From Canna indica (lineage: Eukaryota; Streptophyta; Magnoliopsida; Zingiberales; Cannaceae): a stretch of 64,000 nucleotides of DNA. This document shows, one piece after another, positions 36,395 to 47,311 of the stretch (its first letter is position 1; each line of letters starts with the position of its first letter). The notes under the pieces were generated by a model. The model was given only the letters and a program-made list of their open reading frames with translations. It searched no databases and was not told where the DNA came from. The stretch is from contig CP136890.1 of the NCBI GenBank assembly GCA_034359265.1, positions 102,697,501 through 102,761,500 of the forward strand, given 5' to 3'. Made by a program: the position numbers and the translations under genes.

Positions 36395-38235
36395 GAAAGC
36401 ATCATTTGATTCAAATCCAGTTAGTCGATGTAAGTAGAATTAATCAAGTTTGAAATAGGACAAGGTGAAGTTTCTAGTCTATTTTTCTTAAAAGTTTACC
36501 AATAGAATTCGCTTTGAAATCTATTAATTGTTAGATGTTTTAATATTTTTTTAATTAACCAAAAAAAAATACCAAAAACAAAAACAAACGGATTTTGAAG
36601 TGATGATCCTCCATCAATGCAACATAATGAGATATATTAAATTTATTTTGCACCTCGAAATTGCAATGTAGCGACCCATTAGGCAACAAATTCAGTATGT
36701 TATAATCGGAGGCTCGGAGCTCTTTTTATTTGACATACTACTCGTCATCCGAAATTATTAGCTATCTTGAACAAGAATGCATGTTTGTGAATCCCGTTAA
36801 TTGATTAATATTTTCTTTATTTCCGGGAGATAAAAACCTAAATGAACAAATTGATATGAACATACAAAATTAATCAAATTAACCTAAATTAATTATATAG
36901 CCCTCCTATATATATATATATATTCAAAAATAGTAAAAACATTTTAGGAACCAAAAGAGAAAAAAAATTTCCATGAACTCAATCCAAAAAATATTGGAGG
37001 GGAAGGGAAAAAATCCAAACAATGGTTCCATTAGAGCAATAATGATGAGGAACTTTCTTTGTATCATAAAAAGAATACACTTGATTGATCTTTGATTCAT
37101 TGTTCTTGTCCATGTACAAAAATGATTGATCATGGATGACGACGGGTAGAATTTGTTTTTTTTTAAAGCAATATGTTATTAATTTGAAAAAACAATATAT
37201 ATATAGAGTCATGCACAACGATAATAACCGGATTTGAATAGCTAGCAAAATAATTAATTATGTTTTAAAAAGAAAATTCGGTTTCCATATTATATAATTA
37301 GATTGGAGCAAATTTTATTAATAGGTTTTGAATCCAGAAAATTAATTAATCATTTTTTTTTCAAAATTCAGTTTCCAAATTATATAATTAGATTGGAGCA
37401 AAATTCATGTAGTTATTGATACGAGTAATGTTTAGCTATTTTGAATATGACATTACACATACATATAACTCCATATTTGAAATTTATCTATATATATGAC
37501 TTGAAATTAATTTTCTATATTTTTGGGTAATTATATTATTTAATTATATTTTTGACAAAAAAATAATATATATTTGGTAGTTTCTTGAATTTTATGAAAT
37601 TAGTTATGAAGAATTTTTAATTATTTTAATTATATCTTTATAAAAATATAATTCAAAAATTAAATATTAATATATTATATATAATGAAATGAATTGTCTT
37701 TCAAATAATATATTAATATTTTGATTGATTATATTTTAGATCTACTATTTCGAACTCCACGTATTGGCTACACCACTGGTAACATAAATTTAATTGTGGG
37801 CCTATTCGTTTCACAAACTATAAGGTTAATCGATACAATGTAAGACTATACAAGATATATAATATAAGAAACAATTCTTTTGTTCACTCGGCACAAAATT
37901 GTACAACAAAATTAACGTTGTTGCCGCGGTTAGGACGCGAGATAAGAGGTGTCATGCGAAAACGATGAGTCATTTAAGTTTCGAGGGTGGATCGGAGACG
38001 TTATGATAATTTTTCAAACTTGTATAATTGTACCATATATCATCTCGTTACAATAAAAATATCCTATTGCAGTATACATCGGAGGCATGATTTTTGTGCT
38101 ATCGATAATAATTTTTGGCAAACGAACACCGAACGATAACGATTATCTTGTGTTGTACCTTAAAAATATATGACCCTATATAGACGAAGATATTAAATAA
38201 AGTGGTGGACTCAAAATCATGTCCAGCTCATGTAA
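36395..38235. other. AT-rich intergenic, nothing recognised
   Basis: Only minor local duplication is seen (TTATATAATTAGATTGGAGCA at about 37290 and 37380). No gene, RNA or clear transposon. Confidence 0.5.
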
Positions 38236-38417
38236 GGGCATGTTTGCTCTATATGATAAGAGATAAATTAATACACATTATTTGTTTAGTGTATGCATTA
38301 GAAGAAAATATGAATAGAAGTATAAAATTGATAATTTAATAAATTTATTTTCGATCCTCCATCGTGTTGTATACAATCTAATTATATTCAATCGAATGAA
38401 TCAAATATACCGCACAT
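38236..38417. mobile_element. possible degraded Tourist-like MITE
   Basis: Begins GGGCATGTTTGCT directly after TAA, matching the start of the MITE family at 661-853 and 9868-10057. The right end is poorly conserved (AATCAAATATACCGCACA before TAA), so the limit is tentative. Confidence 0.35.
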
Positions 38418-38610
38418 AATTGGATAGCCAATTGGTATTTCCTGTCCGAGAGAACACATCCAATCCAATGAATTCGATGAAGCTGCATTCTCAATGAGTA
38501 GAATGTCACATGTTTCACGTGGACATGAACATTAATTGCAGGACGCCATTTTCATTAATTAATTAGTTAATATTATTGGTGTAAATTACAAAAACAAACA
38601 AAATATATAT

Positions 38611-39288
38611 ATTCTGTGTATTTAAAACTTGCATGCGACGAGTGAGGATGATTTGTATATTTACAATAATTGTACCCTCCAATCAAGAAGAGGCTCTATC
38701 GAGATTAATTATTTGCCATGCAACAACGTGACATAATTCACGTACAGATCAACTACAGTGATTTACCAAAATCACAACGGTAATTTTAAAAAAAATCACT
38801 CTTAAGAGTTTGATTGGAAAGTGAAAAATCTAGTCAAAAAATCACTCTTAAGAGTTTGATTCACCGAGTTTCCTACTAGATTTTTCACTTTCCAATCATA
38901 CTCACTCGTTAAAAAAAATGATTTGAGGAGAAAATAAATAAAGAAAGAATTTTAAGATTCGAGATATGTTATTGGGCAAATAATGAACATTGACTACATT
39001 GATTTTAGACTTTTACTTTTATGCATATTAATAATATAGGAAGAATAAAACTTTTGTAATTAATAAAAAATATCGATGGAAGAATAAAAATTTTAAGAGT
39101 GATTTTTTTTTTTAATTACCATTGTGATTTTGGTAAATCGCTGTAGTTGATCTGTACGTGAATTATGTCACGTTGTTGCATGGCAAATAATTAATATCGA
39201 TAGAGCCTCTTCTTGATTGGAGGGTACAATTATTGTAAATATACAAATCATCCTCACTCGTCGCATGCAAGTTTTAAATACACAGAAT
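38611..39288. repeat. near-identical long inverted repeat with nested hairpin
   Basis: The left arm 38611-38805 (ATTCTGTGTATTTAAAACTT…) equals the reverse complement of the right arm 39094-39288 with only about half a dozen mismatches or indels over 195 bp. The 288-bp spacer holds a second, smaller inverted repeat (GATTGGAAAGTGAAAAATCT at about 38813 against its complement ending near 38900) plus a local direct repeat AAAATCACTCTTAAGAGTTT. No open frame. The high arm identity implies recent origin or gene conversion. Confidence 0.92.
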
Positions 39289-39750
39289 GTGAATCCAACC
39301 AATAAATAATTGAATTTGGATTAGTTTAATGAGAAAAACAAAAATTGATATTCAAAATTTACCTTTTGGAAAGGGGAGAAGTGCTGATTTAGTCTTATAA
39401 ATTTTTAATTTTTTAAATTTTAGTTCTATAAATTTCATTTTGATATTTTCGGTCCTATAAATTTGCTCTGTAGTATAGATTTGATTCTATCCGTGACGAT
39501 CCGTTAACTCTCCGTCAATGTGGACTAACGTCGTTCACACACGTTGATATATTTGATCCTATAAGTTTCATCTGTAGAACAGATTTGGTCTTATATGTTT
39601 GCCTCGTAACACAAATTTAGTCATATCTGCGACGATCCATTAACTCTCCGTCCATGAAAAAATAAACGACATTATGTCCATGTTGACAGGGTTAATAGAC
39701 CATCGTGGATATGAGCAAATCTATATGACGAACCGTATAAATTTGCTCTG

Positions 39751-39752
<2 letters not shown>

Positions 39753-39797
<45 letters not shown>

Positions 39798-42105
39798 CAT
39801 AAATTAAAGCTTTTATTAAGGCCTGAATGACCCAGGTCTAGAAATGTCTGCTGACAGAAATGGTATCAAACTCCGGAGGTCGGATATCAGACCAAACACA
39901 CCGGTCCTTAATTACACGAGCATGATTTGCTACTCAATGGGCAGCTTCGTTTGCCTCTCGATAACAAAAGAATATACAAGAGAAATTACAACCAGACATC
40001 AACTAAAAGATATCATCAACAATATTAGATACAATCCACAGCACCAGTGTTTCCTTGTTGATAACATCAACCAAAATTTTAGAGTCCGATTCTATGATAA
40101 ATGGTGGAACTGCGTTGGCTAAGGTAAATTGCAAAGCAGATTTCACAGTCATTGCTTCAAGGTAAAGAACATTGTCTCCATCATAGAATATACCTTCAGC
40201 ATTTAAGCAAACACCCTCAGAATTTCGTAACACAAATCACAGTCCACCTTGAGAATCCAAAAAAGAGGCATCACAATTAAATTTTAACAAATCCGGAGTA
40301 GGGGGAGTCCATTTGACCAAAATATTGTTGTGACTAGAATTGCCCTCAAACTTAGAATCACTCATGCGGTCATGAGTGAAAGCAAGGATCCGAGTCACTA
40401 AATTCACAGGAGCAAGCTGTCTAGCCTCATACAGCGTATGATTCTTAACGTACCAGATGAACCAGCATGAGTTAGCAATTAGTAAAATCCTGAACATCTC
40501 AACTACACGCACGGAAGAGGAACATGATAATCAATCACCAGAATTCCAATTATCCCTATTTGCTAGATCGAGGCCTATTTTTAAGGAAAGATATACCAAA
40601 CAGTGGATGCAAACGAGCATTCAAAGAAAACATGTTGAATTATTTTAGGATTATTTTTGCAAAAAGGGCAAAAGTCAAAATCAAGGATTTTTTAAGTATA
40701 AAAGCCTTGCTCAAGTAGGAAGTCTTTTGTGAAGCATTTTCCAGCAAAAGAGTTTTACTTTTGGAGAAGATTTTATTTTCCAAAGAGGATTCCAAAAGGC
40801 CTGCGATCTATGCATATTAGGATGGGGTTCATGGCTTCTAATGAAACCATATGCCGATTTTGCGGTAACTCTACCCCTAGAATCATCTCTCCAAATGTAA
40901 GGTGCTGTTTGGTTAGCGAAAATTATTTTCTGGTTTGGTTTCAGTGAAACTGAAAACTTGGTTTCGAAAACTTGATTTTGGTTTCTAGTTTTCAGTTTTC
41001 TGAAAACGCGTTTGGTTAATAAAAACAACATCAGTTTTAGTTAATTGAAACCAGTAAATATTTATTTGATTATAAAAAATAATATTAATTTTCCTTAAAC
41101 ATTTTTAGTAGTAATTAAATGTTTAGTTAGTTTACAAAATTAAATATTTGTTAATATGGTTACAAAATATTTAAATAATTTAATTAATTAAGTTATTGGT
41201 AATTTAAGATTTTTTTTGTTCAATTAGATATAAAAATTAATTAATAGTTATTATAAAATTTCAAAAAAAAAAAGTCCAATGATCTAAAATTAGGTTTGAT
41301 TAAATTATAAATAGACAAACTTTAAGAAAATTGAGTTATTTAAAATTTGGGTTTGAGTCAATTAGATATAAATTGGTTTAATTATTTTATAAATTTAAGA
41401 TAAAAGTTTGAGTTAAAAATGATGATTTTTTTTTTTAAAAAAAATTCGATATAGTTTGATTTATTTTTAAATTAATTAATTTTATAAAAAATATTTATAA
41501 TTACAAAGTTGTCACAGCATTTTGATAACGAAACCGACAGTCTCGAAACCACAGAAAATAACATTCTGTTGTTTTCATTTTTATAAAGAAAATTGGTTTC
41601 ATTTTCATTCTGGTTTCTATTCAGTTTTACGAAAACACTAAACCAAACACGTTTTCGTAAGTAGTTTTGGTTTCAGTGAAACTGAAACCATGAAAACAGA
41701 CTTGGTTTCGCTAACCAAACAGGCCCTAAGTGTCCTCATCAGGGTTCATAGGCAACTTAATTTTGGAAATGGACTCTCCCAGAATCGGACCAAATTTGCA
41801 ATCGATAGCATCAGACAACCACTTTTGATCGAATAATAAGGAGCACACATTCATGTCATCACAGAATGAATCAACATTGATAAACGTCGGTTTGAAATAT
41901 AAAGGGACATTCGAAATTCATAAGTCATGCAAAATGGAAGTATTTTCACCCGATTTAATGATTTTGGAAAAACCAGGAAATAGTTTATAGAAAGCTTGTC
42001 GAAATAATTTCCAACTCCAAGAAACATTTTTCTCAGTTTGATGAAAAGAAGATTTTAAATCTTGGTATTTAGCTTAGACTATATTAATCCACAAAGAAGG
42101 GGTCC
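39753..42105 (-). pseudogene. 5'-truncated LINE (RT C-terminus, zf-RVT, RNase H)
   Basis: Read on the reverse strand from about 42105: a LINE polyprotein C-terminal part with several stops, including ENVSWSWK-like and KLFPGF words and …YIWRDDSRGRVTAKSAY at about 41730-40900. Then comes the zf-RVT motif (KVKLFCWKMLHKRLPT, about 40711-40800), then an RNase H-like domain (FNCDASF, IIESDSKILVDVI; 40512-39900). The 3' end carries AATAAAAGC and a (TA)n tail at 39753-39794, as LINE tails do. It is interrupted by the MITE at 40901-41726 and inserted inside the long-TIR element. Dead. Confidence 0.75.
40901..41726. mobile_element. Tourist/PIF-Harbinger-like element inserted in the LINE
   Basis: TIRs GGTGCTGTTTGGTTAGCGAA and, from the right end in reverse complement, GGGCCTGTTTGGTTAGCGAA, flanked by TAA (40898-40900 and 41727-41729). 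Skipping it and one TAA restores the LINE reading frame across the junction. It is 826 bp and non-coding, with subterminal GGTTTCAGTGAAACTGAAA palindromic words. Confidence 0.9.
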
Positions 42106-42560
42106 CGTTGAGGTAGTCCCCCATAATATATATAAGTTTGCTTCATAATATAGATTTAATCATATTCATGACGGTCTATTAACTCCGTCAATATGAACAT
42201 AACGCTATTTATTTTTTCGTGGACAGAGAGTTAATAGACCATCACATATATGATCAAATTTGTGTTATGAGGCAAATATGTTGGACCAAATTTATGTTAC
42301 GGGACAAATATATATGACCAAATCTGTACTACGATGCAAATATATATGACTGAAAATTTCAAAATGAAACTTATATGACCAAATATGTCAATGTGTATGA
42401 ACGACGTTAGTCCACGTTGACGGAGAGTTAACGGACCGTCACGGATAAGACCGAATCTGTACTACAAAGCAAATTTATAAGACCGAAAATATTCAAATAA
42501 AACTTATAGAACCAAAGTCTAAAAAATTAAAAATTTATAAGACCAAATCTGCACTTCTCC

Positions 42561-43597
42561 TTTTTAGAAAGTGTTGGGTGTGAATTGCGCCAATGCTATA
42601 GGTGCGCCCAAATCAACCTTCACAATATTTTATTTGTTTGATAATATACTTGAAATATTGCACCTCCTAATATATATACCGGTTATTTTCACTTGACATT
42701 TTTCATTGTGCATCCTGATTGCAGCAAAAAATTGACGATAACACTAAATTTATTATCTAGTCCCACACAAAAATAAATAAATAATTATTTCTTGTATTAT
42801 CTTGTATGGACTTGTAAATGCATATATAGATTTTTGTTAGGGCTGTAACAAGTGGTGGTCATAAAAATTAAATAATAAATAAATAAACATATTATCAAGT
42901 CATCTGCAGATGATAAAAGACATGTTGGCTTGTTTCATTTGATTAGATGATAAAGACATGTTCGCTTGTTTCCAATATGCCACACAGGTTTTTGTATACA
43001 GTTATAGGTACTGATTAAATTTTCTATTTCGGATACTTAATGTGTTAGATTCGAAATGAATTTTGATTCTTAATTTTAATAATCAACGTTATCTAAATTT
43101 AATTTGGATTTACTCAAAACTCATAAACACCCCAACCATAAAGATATATTGGCTTATTTTTTTTGGTTCTTAATTGTAGTTTGGAATGCGAGTGAAAGAG
43201 TGATTGATTATATATTAAAAAACAGATTTAATATAGCTCCTTTAATTTTTCGAATTTATTTCAATATAATATTAGTAATTATAATTATCCAACAACTTAA
43301 TTTTTAAATAAATTTATTGTGCATCGTGTACGTATAATATTAATATTAATTAAGAAGAATGAAATTATATTTATATTTATACTTACAATTTCATTTATTT
43401 AAATTTATTTGATCATTGTTTAAAAGTCCATCCCAATATAATTGCAATGTTTTTAACTCTAGTTCTATTCAATTGGACCGATCGAGACTTGATTCGATTC
43501 GTGTCAAAAAATTAGATCGATCCATAACCTTCAAATATGATCGACAATCGATCAAACAAATCATATTTGTTTCATTTTTTTAATTGGACCGTTGAAT
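42561..43597. other. AT-rich intergenic, nothing firm
   Basis: No gene recognised. The words TTTTATTTGTTTGATAATAT and ATATTGCACCTCC near 42630-42670 resemble 6995-7040, suggesting a dispersed repeat. Confidence 0.45.
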
Positions 43598-46002
43598 CAC
43601 TACTAGAATAACAAGCATCAGCAACAGCTATAATCGTTGCTGAGCCATTGCTAAAAGCCATCAGCAACGACGTGCAATGGCCCGGCCCGTTGCAACACAA
43701 CCGTGGCAAAAAATCGTGTTGCTGATAATTTAGCAACGGCTCTGCCACGGCTGCAGGGCCGTTGTAAATATATACATCAGCAACGGCCCGATTGTCGTGG
43801 CAAGGCCGTTAGTGAAAGCTAGTTGCTAAGCCGTTGTTGTAGGTCATCAACAATGGCTTTGAGGTTGCGACCTAGAAAATACGATACACTTTCAGTAATA
43901 GCTTTCCCACGGACAATCGTGGGAAAGCCATTGCTGATGATGTTAACCCGTAACTGAAAAATTTAAAAATTTCTAATTTCCATTAATACATTGATACATT
44001 TAACTTGATACATAACTCATACACTCATTAATACATTAATACACCCATACATAATATACACATCATAGATACACCCAGATACACATCAAAATAATTATAC
44101 TTATGTTTATAATTATCCACAATCATATAAAATCTATTCAAATTAAAAACTATCGTATCAATATCAAAACAAAACATGTCAATCAAGTAGTATCTAAATA
44201 ACAAAGTCAATATCCAAACAAAATAATAAACCTCATGACGACGGTGGAGGAAGATCTGGATCATCATATGGCGGGGTCTGAAGTGCTTGGGTGTACACCG
44301 GCGTGGACTGGCTCGAGGACGATGGATCTGATAATGCCGAAGGGATGCCTACTCTGGTATGAGCTGAGATGTTGCGTAGCATAGCATGCATCTTCGCCAT
44401 CATCTAACTCTGGCGCTTCATCATCTCACTCTGACGCGCGATCGTCTCCTCCAGTGTCCTTATCCTGCTGCTCTGATCATAATTAGTCCTGGAGGTGGAT
44501 GATCGCTCACCAGCGACCGGAGGGGCCGGTGCCCCAAGTGGCCCGAGCGCGACTCGTGCATGACCACTGTTAGTCCTCGGGGGTGCCCCAGCGCTGCATC
44601 ACCGTATGAGTGTAGGTCTCTTACTCGAGTTTGATTTTTTGTTTCATATTTTTCCTAAAACTTAAATAATAAATAAATAAATAATGGATAATTTAAACAA
44701 ATATACCTATCATAATGATTGCAGTGCGGGTGTCGATGTACTCCCCCGCCCCATGTCCTCGATGGTGAGTCCACTCAAACACCTCCATCGGGGAGGGTCG
44801 CTGGACAGTCCTGTCATCCATTATCGTCGTCTACATTTATAAAACAAATATATTATTTATTACACAGAGTAACAAATAAAATATATAATTGAATTTAAGG
44901 TATAATACTTACCATACGATGATCGTGCACTATAAATGATATTGAGCCGCCGGTGTGGCGCGCTCCTCCCACGGACATGCGATTTCTAGCCGCAGTACTA
45001 GAAACCTCCTGTCATCGATCTGTCGACCATAACGCCACGAGCTTATCCCATATATCCGGAGTAATCCAATTGAGACCGTATCCCCGAGTCTCTGCGATGT
45101 TTGTGGTCCTATCTCGGGCCATCGCCTGGGATCGGGCCTGCCCCAGCTGACTGTTGTACCTCTGCCAAGAAATAGCCTCCCAAACATTATAAATGAAGGA
45201 CCTCTGGTCCTTAGCCCATGTATCAACTCGTCATGTGAATGATTTTTTTTGTAAATTTGTGGATATCATCATGAGTCCACAGTGGAGCGAGTACACAATG
45301 AACGTCGACGCGAGTCCTTAGGTTTCAACCCCAACGCCGGTGACATCGTCCACAACGGTTTAATTTTATCGATTCGAGTATTAACACTAAATAATGCTAA
45401 CATTAATATTTAAACTCTAATTAACATATTAACATTAAAAATAAATAAAATAAATAAATCCTAATTAGATAATATGACCAACAAATAAATAAATTGATTA
45501 AACCCTAATCAGATGCGATTAGGGTTAACCCTAATCACATTTGATTAGGGTTTAATCAAACCCTAATCTTTAAAAAAATTGCTAACAATGGACTCAGGTG
45601 CCCACTATTAGCAAACACTGGGTGTTCGACGGCCGGAGGCCGATCGAAACCTTAATATTTCGGTTGGCCCTAATCATGATGCACAAAAGGGGTAAAGAGG
45701 AGGCGACAAAGATGTTACCTAGAGGCGGAAGCAGCGGCTGAAATCGGGTGTAGGAGCGGCGGCGTCGGTGGGCAATGTCGACGGGCGAAGAATTGGCGGC
45801 AGCGATAGAGAAGGAAGAACTGAAGAAGGAAGCATGGAAGAAACGTAAGCCGTTGCCGATGAATTATTTTATTTGCGCACCACGTTCGCGCCATCTACTT
45901 GTTGGCAATGGCCCGAGCGACCGTATGTTGGCCGTTAGTGATTGCAACGATTTGGGCGCCCATTGCCGATGGCCGTTGCTGAAAACCATTATTCTAGTAG
46001 TG
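43598..46002 (-). mobile_element. CACTA (En/Spm) transposon, defective
   Basis: Termini CACTACTAGAATAA and its inverse TTATTCTAGTAGTG, with a 3-bp target duplication AAT at 43595-43597 and 46003-46005: the CACTA hallmark. Subterminal repeats of CAGCAACGGC/GCCGTTGCTG type are dense near both ends. The interior keeps only a fragment of the reverse-strand transposase region plus GC-rich leader. At 2405 bp it is far shorter than an autonomous element. Confidence 0.93.
44705..45190 (-). pseudogene. plant transposase (Ptta/En/Spm, Transposase_24-like) fragment
   Basis: The reverse strand translates to …WITPDIWDKLVALW…, then AARNRMSVGGARHTGGSISF…, then a downstream block PMEVFEWTHHRG…GEYIDTRTA. The W..LV..W…RN+….HTGGS.SF pattern is that of the En/Spm-type plant transposase family. 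An in-frame stop lies after the STDR motif, and only this part survives within the CACTA element. Confidence 0.75.
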
Positions 46003-46005
46003 AAT

Positions 46006-46501
46006 TATGCTTGATAGTTCGATTCTGAATTTTTGTTATTGTGCTAACGGCCCGGGCCATTTACTATTCATGCCGTGCCTAGCCTAGGATTTCGGCATGA
46101 ACTTTTATCGGGCTAGGTTGGGCCGAGCTAGCCTGGCACGATAACTTCGGCCCGACATAAATTGTTGGGTCTAACTAATTGTCAATGTAACTATAATTAA
46201 GTAAATGAATAAAATTAGGGGATAGTTTAAATATATTATAAAAAATTATGATTTTGATAAATATCATTCAATATTTATTATTTTGTTAATAAATCATGAA
46301 CATTTTATGATTTTTTTAAAAAAATCTCTTTTGTTTGTAGATTATGTATTTGACTATTAGCTTTACGGTTTCGCATATATTCTTTTTATGAAAAAATAGA
46401 ATAAAAAGTGAATTTTTTTATTGTTAAAAAATGAAATTACGTGGCAAATTTAAAAATTAACCTTAATAAATAAATAAATGATGAGATATATTTGTGTGAA
46501 C
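46006..46501. other. intergenic between CACTA and hAT elements
   Basis: A GC-rich patch at 46044-46160 with GGCCCGGGCC, GCCTAGCCTAGG and GGGCCGAGCTAGCC words (similar in style to 35815-36130) is followed by AT-rich DNA. No gene. Confidence 0.45.
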
Positions 46502-46934
46502 TAGGGGTGAGCATCGATTCGATTCAGTTAATAGTCGAACTGAATTATCGATTAATCGAACCGAATCAAAAGAATTTTTTTAATCATTTACCGAACCGAA
46601 AAAATTTGGTTAATTCGGTTCGATTAAAACCGAATTTTCAGTTCGATTTAGTTAATTTGATTCGATTAACCAAAAATATTAAAAAAAACCAATTTTTTCT
46701 TTTGCCAAGGTTCAAACCCCAACAAGTAGGAAATTCCAAACTTTAACTTCATAATCACTAACCATCTTAGCAACCTTGATCACCAATTTATATTTAACTA
46801 ACACTTATTATATATATAACCAAATATAAAATAAATAATAATACACATACACGGGATTCAAACTTGGGCGGGCTGAAGGGTTAAAATTTTACTTAACCAC
46901 CAAGGCAAATACCAATACATAATATAAGTTTTAT

Positions 46935-46970
<36 letters not shown>

Positions 46971-47145
46971 TATATTCGGTAAATTTGGTTAAAATCGATT
47001 TTTTTCCGGTAAATTCATCGAACCGAACCGAAAATTGAAATCCCCCAAAAAAAATAACCGAAAACCGAATCGAAATAATTCGATTTAATTAATTTGGGTT
47101 CGATTCGATCAGTTTCGGTGAATCGAAAAATCTTACTCACCCCTA
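46502..47145. mobile_element. hAT-type MITE upstream of TBL gene
   Basis: Ends TAGGGGTGAGCA and TTACTCACCCCTA, an imperfect terminal inverted repeat typical of hAT. The flanks give an imperfect 8-bp target duplication (GTGTGAAC against ATGCGAAC). The interior is low-complexity TCGATT/CGAACCGAA words on both sides of a (TA)n run. It ends 167 bp before the TBL start codon, so it sits in the promoter region. Confidence 0.7.
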
Positions 47146-47311
47146 ATGCGAACCTCGTGATTGTATTTTATATTTTAATCCGGTCAGGCTCTTTTTGGCT
47201 TCTACCGATACATCATACATCCTGTCGCTCTCGGCTCTCCTCTACTTATGCAGCATCCCATTCGCATCTCTGCTTCATCTCCTTCCTCCTCTGTTCTCAG
47301 CGCACAGCACC

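Larger units (their letters stand above)
39373..42560. mobile_element. long-TIR (foldback/Mutator-like) element hosting a LINE
   Basis: The left arm 39373 to about 39750 (GGGGAGAAGTGCTGATTTAG…) matches the reverse complement of about 42110-42560 over about 400 bp, including TCCGTGACG, GTTAACTCTCCGTCAA and GGACTAACGTCGTTCA. The outer flanks are similar (CTTTTGGAAA before, TTTTTAGAAA after), a possible imperfect 9-10 bp target duplication. No transposase remains; the centre is occupied by a LINE fragment. Confidence 0.75.

Noticed and set aside
45775..46014. Lys/Glu-rich ORF at the right end of the CACTA element
   Set aside because: It runs through the CACTA terminal repeat and subterminal motifs, so it is not a host gene.
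47195..47311. 39-residue N-terminal extension of the TBL protein
   Set aside because: The upstream codon is TTG, not ATG. The first ATG (47312) leaves a proper short cytosolic tail before the membrane anchor.
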